Source: Pseudomonadota bacterium (lineage in GTDB: Bacteria > Pseudomonadota > Gammaproteobacteria > Burkholderiales > Ferrovaceae). From it: 64,000 bases of DNA. How positions within the stretch are numbered: position 1 is the first letter of the stretch; each line of letters begins with the position of its first letter. The notes beneath the pieces were generated by a model. The model did not search any database. It had not been told where the DNA came from and saw nothing but the letters and a program-made list of their open reading frames with translations. The stretch covers positions 1 through 64,000 of the forward strand of contig JAJZBQ010000010.1 of NCBI GenBank assembly GCA_021798835.1. The letters are read 5' to 3'. Positions 57,981-64,000 of the stretch are shown here, piece by piece. The position numbers and the translations under genes were made by a program.

Positions 57981-58553
57981 TTACCCCGAGCGGAATTTGG
58001 CGGGGATGGACACATGGCCGACTTCATAAAATTGCACGTTCGCTCGATCGAAAAATTCCTGATACTTCAACCAAAGTCGGAAACGTACCAAGGTCCAGGA
58101 ACTCGGCTCGAAACCAACAATGGCTCCCAGTGCGCCACCGTTTTCGACATCGTCCCACACCCTTTCAGTTTCTGCCTTTTGTAGGTCGGAGAGTACGGTA
58201 TGGGGGGTAATCTGTACAATCTCGCGCGTTGCGCAGACTGCTCCAGCATGTGTCGGAAGCAATTTCGACTCCCATACCGACCACGTCTTTATTGAAGGCC
58301 AGCCGAAGGATGCCGTCAAGGCAGCAAAACCGCTGCTACTGAGAAAGCGGTTCATCCCTTCGGCGCTTTCCCATAGATAGAAAGGCGCGTAGATGTTTTC
58401 ATAGGCATGGCGCTGCCCTTGAGCGCGTCGGGCGAACAAAAAGGCCTTGAAAACGAGCAATGGAAAATCGTCCATCAAATGCCCCTTGGTCGCAATTCGC
58501 TCCAGAATGACAGACATATCGTAGTCGGCCGGGAGAGTGAAACTGTATTGCAT
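57981..58553 (-). CDS. DUF4865 family protein
   Basis: 190 residues beginning MQYSFTLPADYDMSVILERIATKGHL, with DDFPLLVFKAFLFARR and ENIYAPFYLWESAEGMNRF, all typical of DUF4865. Function is not known. ATG 58553 is the family start; ATG 58562 is three codons upstream. It is divergent from a LysR regulator, its usual partner, which probably controls it. Confidence 0.85.
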   Translation of the reverse strand: MQYSFTLPADYDMSVILERIATKGHLMDDFPLLVFKAFLFARRAQGQRHAYENIYAPFYLWESAEGMNRFLSSSGFAALTASFGWPSIKTWSVWESKLLPTHAGAVCATREIVQITPHTVLSDLQKAETERVWDDVENGGALGAIVGFEPSSWTLVRFRLWLKYQEFFDRANVQFYEVGHVSIPAKFRSG

Positions 58554-58722
58554 CGCCAACATTTTGCCTCCGTTTAGTGGGTCTCAGTCATTGACAACCA
58601 TGGTTGCGACGCCATCGCCAAATGACCATCCATCCAACTCTGTAGTGCCAATTACCTGGCTTCTCCTTGGTTGAATATGAACTTGACAGCGTGATGATAT
58701 CAAGGAAAGATAATCCTAAATA

Positions 58723-58736
58723 TCAGAAAATACTGA
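58723..58736. promoter_or_regulatory. Possible LysR operator dyad
   Basis: TCAG-AAAATA-CTGA forms a short dyad in the 205-bp spacer between DUF4865 and lysR, about 20 bp from the lysR start. Weak evidence; the spacer holds no other obvious repeat. Confidence 0.25.
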
Positions 58737-58758
58737 ACAGACAGTTCCAAAAATATGG

Positions 58759-59697
58759 ATGATTAAAATGAGGCGGTTAACATTTGACCTAGATGTACTG
58801 CGCAGTTTCGTACTCGGCATCGAACTGGGTGGTTTTGCCAAGGCAGCCGACCGCCTAGGACGTTCCACGTCTGCTGTAAGTGCACAACTGAAGAAACTAG
58901 AAGACCAAGTGGATGAACCTATTCTGCGCAGGTCTGGACGCAGCATGGTGCTCACTCCTACCGGCGAAACGCTCTTCACTTATGCCAAACGCCTGCTCGA
59001 ACTGAACGATGAAGCCGCGACTGCGGTACGGGGTACGGGAATAGAGGGCTGCGTGAGGCTTGGCTTGCAGGAAGACTTTGGCGAACATCTCCTGACGGGA
59101 GTTCTCGGTAGTTTCGCCCGTGCCCATCCGCGCATCCGCATCGAGGCACGGGTGGCGCGCAACGCGGAGTTGCTGGATCTTGTCTCGAGCGGGCGCCTTG
59201 ATCTTGCACTGGCTTGGGGTTCAGGGAAAAGCACCCCTTATAGCCAATTCGTTGCCTCGCTACCGATGCACTGGATCGGGAGGGCTGATTGGACATACAC
59301 GGCCAACAACGAACCCCTGCCCTTGGTCGCGTTTGAGTCGCCCTGCATCATGCGAAGCGCGGCGACCGATGCGCTCGACCGCGCCGCTGTTCCATGGCGC
59401 CTTGCATTCACCAGTCCTAGCCTGAGCGGCATTTGGGCTGCTGCAGGTGCTGGCCTCGGCATCACTGTCCGCACCCAAGTCGGACTCCCTAAAGATCTGT
59501 CTTTGCTCAATGGCTTGCCGGAATTGCCAAAGATAAGCTTGGTACTACACCAGGCCGAATCCAAACCGACACAACCCGTGAGTCGGCTAGCAGAAATACT
59601 GCTGGCTAACCTGAACGACGTGCTTGCTCCCAACAAAGAAAGAGCGACCTTCTCTCGATTTGAGTACAGCAATGCTCTGGAATTTGATTACCAGTAA
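58759..59697 (+). CDS. LysR-family transcriptional regulator
   Basis: N-terminal HTH (LGGFAKAADRLGRSTSAVSAQLKKLEDQV...LTPTGETLFTYAKRLLEL) and a periplasmic-binding-like effector domain with WAAAGAGLGITVRT. 312 residues. ATG 58759 or ATG 58768 could be used. Divergent from DUF4865, the usual LysR arrangement. Effector unknown. Confidence 0.92.
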   Translation: MIKMRRLTFDLDVLRSFVLGIELGGFAKAADRLGRSTSAVSAQLKKLEDQVDEPILRRSGRSMVLTPTGETLFTYAKRLLELNDEAATAVRGTGIEGCVRLGLQEDFGEHLLTGVLGSFARAHPRIRIEARVARNAELLDLVSSGRLDLALAWGSGKSTPYSQFVASLPMHWIGRADWTYTANNEPLPLVAFESPCIMRSAATDALDRAAVPWRLAFTSPSLSGIWAAAGAGLGITVRTQVGLPKDLSLLNGLPELPKISLVLHQAESKPTQPVSRLAEILLANLNDVLAPNKERATFSRFEYSNALEFDYQ

Positions 59698-60056
59698 TCG
59701 CAGCGGTATCCCATCTTATAGTGGCCGTTCTCAAGATACTCGTATGACTGCTCCGGGCACGGAGTACTCATTTGTGGTCGTCACCGAAAGCGGTCACTGG
59801 CGGTCACGTGGCGAAATCGAATGACGGCTTCGTGACGGATGCCTGAATACGTACTCGGTGCCCTGAGCCGACCTTGCCGTTTCCAGAACCTACGGCAAGA
59901 ACCGCCTCGTTGCTGCCGAACAACTTTCGGGGGCTCCTAAGGCAGGTTCCAGAAGTTAACCGGACGCTCAATTCCCTCATATATCGACTGCGAATCGGCC
60001 TGAATTCACAGTGGCAAATTGACATGACTCGGGGGGCAAAGCGTCCGTCACGGTAA
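59698..60056. other. Degenerate 359-bp spacer
   Basis: No gene is evident. The word GCGGTCAC recurs nearby and the segment GGTCACTGGCGGTCACGTGG is repetitive. Short translated stretches such as RTYGKNRLVAAEQL look like broken coding DNA, but no frame stays open. It probably marks a past insertion or deletion between two unrelated operons. Confidence 0.4.
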
Positions 60057-60422
60057 CTAAGACTCGCTAGTCAACTCTGCCCATTCCTCATCAGTAAATA
60101 CGCGTGAGCGCGTATGGAATGCCTTACCTTCAGGTCCTTCAAGGGAGAAGGTGCCGCCATGCCCCTCAATGACATCAATGATGAGTTGCGTATGCTTCCA
60201 GTATTCGTACTGTGACTTGCTCATGTAGAAGGGGCAGCCACCGATATTGCCAAGGTATTCATCACCGGGGCCAATCGTCAGCTCTCCGGGCAAGTAACAA
60301 TTGGCAGCGCTGTTGTCGCAGCACCCACCGGATTGATGAAACATTAACTCACTGCCATGCTTCTGCTTGAGAAATTCGATCAGCTCAAGCGTCGCTTCTG
60401 TCGCGATGACTTTATCAACCAT
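60057..60422 (-). CDS. DUF779 protein, partner of aldehyde dehydrogenase
   Basis: 121 residues with HQSGGCCDNSAANCYLPGEL and GCPFYMSKSQYEYWKHTQLIIDV, the cysteine-rich core of DUF779. The family is almost always encoded just after an acetaldehyde-type dehydrogenase. The clustered cysteines suggest metal or redox binding, not shown. It follows the dehydrogenase by 78 bp in the same operon. Confidence 0.9.
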   Translation of the reverse strand: MVDKVIATEATLELIEFLKQKHGSELMFHQSGGCCDNSAANCYLPGELTIGPGDEYLGNIGGCPFYMSKSQYEYWKHTQLIIDVIEGHGGTFSLEGPEGKAFHTRSRVFTDEEWAELTSES

Positions 60423-60500
60423 GTCCTCTCCTTCTAAAAGCGGGAGCGGTTGCCCGCCTCCGCGAAACGCCTTGGCATTTTGCCTCGGCGAGGAGGAGAA

Positions 60501-62021
60501 TCAGAAGAAGCCCAGCTTCTGCTCGGCGTAGCTGACAAGCAGATTTTTGGTCTGCTGGTAGTGGTCGAGCATCACCTTGTGGGTTTCACGACCAATGCCG
60601 GATTCTTTGTAACCACCAAAAGCGGCATGCGCCGGGTAGGCGTGATAGCAGTTTGTCCATACACGGCCTGCCTTGATCGCGCGGCCCATACGGTAGGCGA
60701 CATTGCCGTTGCGGCTCCAGACACCAGCGCCCAGACCATAGAGCGTATCGTTGGCAATGGCCAGTGCCTCGGCTTCATCCTTGAAGGTGGTCACGGCCAA
60801 TACTGGGCCGAAGATTTCCTCCTGGAAGATACGCATCTTGTTGTGGCCCTTGAACAGAGTCGGTTGGACGTAATAACCGCCATCGAGATCGCCACCGACG
60901 GTTGCCTGAGCACCTCCAGTCAGCACCTGGGCACCTTCCTGTTTGCCGAGATCGAGGTAGGAGAGAATCTTGGTCAGCTGTTCCTTAGATGCCTGGGCGC
61001 CAATCATGGTATCGGTATCGAGCGGATTGCCCTGTTTGATGGCCTTGACGCGTGCCAAGCAGCGTTCCATGAACTTGTCGTAGATCGATTCCTGAATCAG
61101 GGCGCGGGAGGGGCAGGTACAGACTTCACCCTGATTGAATGCAAACAGCACGAGGCCCTCGATAGCCTTGTCGAGGAAACCGTCGTCCTTGGCCATCACA
61201 TCTTCAAAGAAGATATTGGGCGACTTGCCGCCGAGTTCCAGGGTTGCCGGAATCAGGCTGTTGGCAGCGGCCTGGGCAATCACGCGACCCGTAGTGGTCG
61301 AACCGGTGAAGGCGATCTTGGCTATCCGCTTGCTTTGGGCCAGCGGCATGCCGGCTTCACGGCCATAGCCATTGACGATATTCAGTACGCCGGGAGGCAG
61401 CAGATCGGCGATCAGTTCGGCCAGGATCAGGATGCTGATCGGGGTGGATTCGGCAGGCTTCAGAACCACCACGTTACCAGCGCCCAGAGCTGGGGCCAGT
61501 TTCCAGGCGGCCATCAGGATCGGGAAGTTCCAAGGGATGATCTGGCCGACGACGCCGAGTGGTTCGTGGAAGTGATAGGCAACCGTGTTCTCGTCGATTT
61601 CGCTAATACCGCCTTCCTGGGCGCGCACACATCCGGCGAAATAGCGGAAATGATCGACGGACAGCGGAATGTCGGCATTCAACGTTTCACGGATCGGCTT
61701 TCCGTTGTCTACTGTCTCGGCATAAGCCAGCAATTCAAGGTTGGCTTCGATGCGGTCGGCGATCTTGAGCAGAATATTGGCACGTTCGGCCGGAGAGGTC
61801 TTGCCCCACTTGTCCGCTGCGGCATGCGCAGCGTCAAGGGCCAATTCAACATCTTCTGCGGTTGAACGAGCAGCTTGCGTGTAGTTCTTGCCATTGATTG
61901 GGGTGATGACATCAAAATACTGCCCCTTGACCGGAGCCACCCACTTGCCGCCGATGAAATTGTCGTACTTGGCCTTGTATTGAACCTTTGCGCCTGCTGC
62001 GCCGGGTGCCGCATAAATCAT
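60501..62021 (-). CDS. NAD-dependent aldehyde dehydrogenase (ExaC/AldB type)
   Basis: 506 residues. Catalytic cysteine in [15 protein letters not shown], general base Glu in [13 protein letters not shown], cofactor motif [13 protein letters not shown], and [24 protein letters not shown]. The ExaC/AldB subgroup oxidises acetaldehyde and similar short aldehydes and is usually sigma-54 dependent with an AcoR/ExaE-type regulator, exactly the arrangement here. GGAGGAGA precedes ATG 62021. Confidence 0.94.
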   Translation of the reverse strand: MIYAAPGAAGAKVQYKAKYDNFIGGKWVAPVKGQYFDVITPINGKNYTQAARSTAEDVELALDAAHAAADKWGKTSPAERANILLKIADRIEANLELLAYAETVDNGKPIRETLNADIPLSVDHFRYFAGCVRAQEGGISEIDENTVAYHFHEPLGVVGQIIPWNFPILMAAWKLAPALGAGNVVVLKPAESTPISILILAELIADLLPPGVLNIVNGYGREAGMPLAQSKRIAKIAFTGSTTTGRVIAQAAANSLIPATLELGGKSPNIFFEDVMAKDDGFLDKAIEGLVLFAFNQGEVCTCPSRALIQESIYDKFMERCLARVKAIKQGNPLDTDTMIGAQASKEQLTKILSYLDLGKQEGAQVLTGGAQATVGGDLDGGYYVQPTLFKGHNKMRIFQEEIFGPVLAVTTFKDEAEALAIANDTLYGLGAGVWSRNGNVAYRMGRAIKAGRVWTNCYHAYPAHAAFGGYKESGIGRETHKVMLDHYQQTKNLLVSYAEQKLGFF

Positions 62022-62078
62022 GTTGTCTCCTCCAGATTGGTCGATGGTGCCACCGGCGGTGGCGCCTGACTATGCTAT

Positions 62079-62094
62079 CGCAGAAAGCGGGCCA
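62079..62094 (-). promoter_or_regulatory. Sigma-54 (-24/-12) promoter of the aldehyde dehydrogenase operon
   Basis: On the minus strand TGGCCCGCTTTCTGCG has the invariant GG and GC dinucleotides 10 bp apart, as in TGGCACG-N4-TTGC. Transcription would start near 62068, about 45 bp before the dehydrogenase ATG. The divergent gene encodes a sigma-54 activator. Confidence 0.72.
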
Positions 62095-62173
62095 GCTTGA
62101 GGAAATCTCTCAACTAATTGATTTATAGAAACAAGACAGAGAAGGACTCTCGACCTGTTTCAAGCATGGTACG

Positions 62174-62204
62174 TGTCATACCGTGACACTGTCACGAAAT
62201 GACA
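62174..62204. promoter_or_regulatory. Twin activator-binding dyads (upstream activating sequence)
   Basis: Two copies of TGTCA-N5-TGACA lie 16 bp apart centre to centre, at 62174-62188 (spacer TACCG) and 62190-62204 (spacer CGAAA). They are about 120 bp upstream of the predicted sigma-54 start, typical for an enhancer bound by an AcoR-type activator. Confidence 0.7.
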
Positions 62205-62313
62205 CACTTGGCTTTGAATTATGGGAGTAAGCCTTGCACATCAGGCCATGCTCCAGTAAGTTGGTAGGAAATCAGGCACCAATCAGAGTGACCGTCGAAT
62301 ATTGGAGGAGTAA

Positions 62314-64000
62314 ATGCTACCAACCCAGACAGGGCCGGAGTTGCGTCAAGCACGGCAACGCTATTTACAACACGGTGAAATACCACCAGTCGATCTGGTA
62401 GGTGCTCTCGTTTCTCGGTCATGGAGTCGTAGCCTAGAGGCGGGTCTGACACCCGTGGGCCGTCAGCCGTCCCCTTTACACCTGAATGCCAGTCAAGTAG
62501 CACGGGCAACGGACCGACAAAGAGAACTGGTCGCACATGCACGTCCAGTGATGGAGTACCTCCATGCACAGACACGAGATTCCGGCAGTATGGTCATCCT
62601 TGCCGATGATCGTGGCGTGTTACTCCAGACGCTGGGAGATACCGACTTTCTTGATCGTGCAGAGCGCGTCGCATTAATGCAGGGAGCGTCTTGGCATGAA
62701 TCCCAGCGCGGTACCAATGCTATTGGTACTGCTATCGCGGAAAGTGCCCCTGTCGTGGTTCATGGCGCCGAGCATTTTCTGGAACGCAATGGTTTTTTGA
62801 CCTGTGCCGCAGCGCCGGTTACTGCACCCGATGGCAGGTTACTGGGCGTGCTGGATATCTCCGGAGATTATCGGGGACGACATCCACATACCTTCGGATT
62901 GGTTCGTGCCGCAGCGCAGATGATCGAGAATCGTCTTTTCGAGGTACGATATGGCGATGTTCTACGCTTGCGGTTCCACCCCTTGGCTGAGGGTATTGGT
63001 ACTGTCGCAGAAGGCGTGGTGGCATTGACTGAAGATGGCTGGATCACCGGTGCCAATCGTGCTGGCCTTGCGTTGCTGGGTCTGTGTCCTGCTGATTTGG
63101 GCGCCACACCCATTACCAGGGTTTTCCAAGTGAAAGCCTCCGCGCTGGCTGACTGGGGTCGGTTGCGTTCCAGCGAAGCCATGCCGGTCATCAGCAATAA
63201 CGGCGAACGGATGTTTCTGCGTGTCGAACTGGGACGGGGAGCGCGTCGCATTTTGGTGCCCGCCCAATCTCAGAACGTATCACGTTCAGATGCGCTGGAA
63301 CATCTGAATACGGGTGATGGTGCGATGAAAGCTGCCATCGAGAAGGCGCGCAGGGTCGCTGGCAAGCCGATTGCGCTGCTTCTACAAGGTGAGTCCGGTG
63401 CTGGCAAGGAAATCTTCGCCAAGGCTTGCCATGACTCTGGACCCCGCCAGGCCAAACCCTTTGTCGCGGTGAATTGCGCAACCCTGCCTGAAAACCTAAT
63501 TGAGGCCGAATTGTTTGGGTATGTCCCCGGCGCATTCTCTGGAGCACGTAAGGAAGGATGCGTTGGCCGCATCCGTTCGGCAAATGGCGGAACCCTGTTC
63601 CTTGACGAGATTGGCGACATGCCGTTGGCGCAGCAGGTACGGCTGTTGCGGGTATTGCAGGAACGGGAGGTTGTGCCTGTTGGTGGTGGCGAGCCAATCA
63701 CGGTGGATTTTGTGTTGATCTGCGCATCTCACCGCAATCTAAAGATGGAGATGGAGGCGGGGCGTTTCCGTGCCGACCTGTATTACCGAATTAATGGCTT
63801 GGCCCTAATGCTTCCACCACTGCGAGACAGAAGCGATTTCGCCGCTCTTACGGCACGCATGCTGGGTGAAGTATCACCCGGTCGTCAACTTCGGCTGGAT
63901 GACACGGTAGCGTCGGCATTCTCAAAATATTCATGGCCAGGGAACCTGAGGCAATTGGTGAATGTGCTGCGTACAGCCTGTGCGTTGGCTAACGATGATG
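62314..64000 (+). CDS. AcoR-type sigma-54-dependent activator (runs off the window)
   Basis: The frame is open from ATG 62314 (GGAGGAG upstream) to the window end, 562 codons. GAF-like sensor domain (about 80-200), a PAS-like segment, then the AAA+ domain: Walker A GESGAGKE, sigma-54 contact loop GAFSGA (usual GAFTGA with T to S), Walker B GGTLFLDEIGD, and the SWPGNLRQL end of the AAA+ domain. The Fis-type HTH must lie beyond 64000. It likely responds to the aldehyde or alcohol oxidised by the divergent operon. Confidence 0.92.
   Translation, partial: MLPTQTGPELRQARQRYLQHGEIPPVDLVGALVSRSWSRSLEAGLTPVGRQPSPLHLNASQVARATDRQRELVAHARPVMEYLHAQTRDSGSMVILADDRGVLLQTLGDTDFLDRAERVALMQGASWHESQRGTNAIGTAIAESAPVVVHGAEHFLERNGFLTCAAAPVTAPDGRLLGVLDISGDYRGRHPHTFGLVRAAAQMIENRLFEVRYGDVLRLRFHPLAEGIGTVAEGVVALTEDGWITGANRAGLALLGLCPADLGATPITRVFQVKASALADWGRLRSSEAMPVISNNGERMFLRVELGRGARRILVPAQSQNVSRSDALEHLNTGDGAMKAAIEKARRVAGKPIALLLQGESGAGKEIFAKACHDSGPRQAKPFVAVNCATLPENLIEAELFGYVPGAFSGARKEGCVGRIRSANGGTLFLDEIGDMPLAQQVRLLRVLQEREVVPVGGGEPITVDFVLICASHRNLKMEMEAGRFRADLYYRINGLALMLPPLRDRSDFAALTARMLGEVSPGRQLRLDDTVASAFSKYSWPGNLRQLVNVLRTACALANDD

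Noticed and set aside
60450..61865. A 471-codon open frame on the plus strand opposite the aldehyde dehydrogenase
   Set aside because: It is the antisense of a clearly conserved enzyme, has no ribosome site and no recognisable domain; long antisense frames are common in GC-rich genes.

Overview
The window (about 55% GC by eye, dense genes, short spacers) reads as chromosomal DNA of a betaproteobacterium. The evidence is the order exbB-exbD-lpxK-Trm112-kdsB-adk, the hrcA / nadK-recN / grpE-dnaK-dnaJ heat-shock cluster with sigma-32-type promoters, an endonuclease-type MutL, and a PPi-type phosphofructokinase. Two arsenic clusters, a phosphoketolase operon and several c-di-GMP/chemotaxis proteins suggest a metal-exposed environmental organism. 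A Ferrovum- or Nitrosomonadales-like acidophile is my guess only.

Layout. 1-12 kb is accessory and stress DNA: an arsR remnant followed by arsC-arsD-arsA, a chemotaxis receptor, a broken PAS gene, a diguanylate cyclase, then on the minus strand an arsR-arsC fusion with an ACR3 arsenite pump, preceded by an ATP-grasp-like protein of unknown role. A MEKHLA-domain protein and an NDUFA9-like protein follow. 12.3-17.1 kb (minus) is an unusual operon: phosphoketolase, acetate kinase, then F1-ATPase gamma and epsilon without the beta gene that normally sits between them. 17-22 kb holds a methyltransferase, a PAS/GAF/GGDEF/EAL protein, an integrase remnant, a TumE/TumA-like toxin-antitoxin pair and tRNA-Ser(CGA).

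22-57.8 kb is mostly conserved core: uup, ompA, tRNA-Arg(CCT), lpxH, ppiB, a TPR protein, cysS, dnaJ-dnaK-grpE, recN-nadK, hrcA-hemH, mnmC, two unknown genes, an AmpE-like protein, rsgA, orn, dsbD-queG, tsaE-amiC-mutL-miaA, xseA, exbB-exbD-lpxK-Trm112-kdsB-adk and PPi-PFK. Convergent neighbours often overlap at their 3' ends (hemH/mnmC, ampE-like/rsgA, miaA/xseA).

57.9-64 kb is again accessory-like: a DUF4865/LysR divergent pair, a degenerate spacer, and an aldehyde dehydrogenase-DUF779 operon facing an AcoR-type sigma-54 activator that runs off the window. The spacer between them contains a -24/-12 promoter and two copies of TGTCA-N5-TGACA, a coherent inducible aldehyde-oxidation module.

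The strongest candidates for something new are the xfp-ackA-atpG-atpC operon, the ATP-grasp-like protein beside a possibly leaderless arsRC-acr3 operon, and a gene of unknown function whose Shine-Dalgarno sequence is predicted to be buried in a hairpin.
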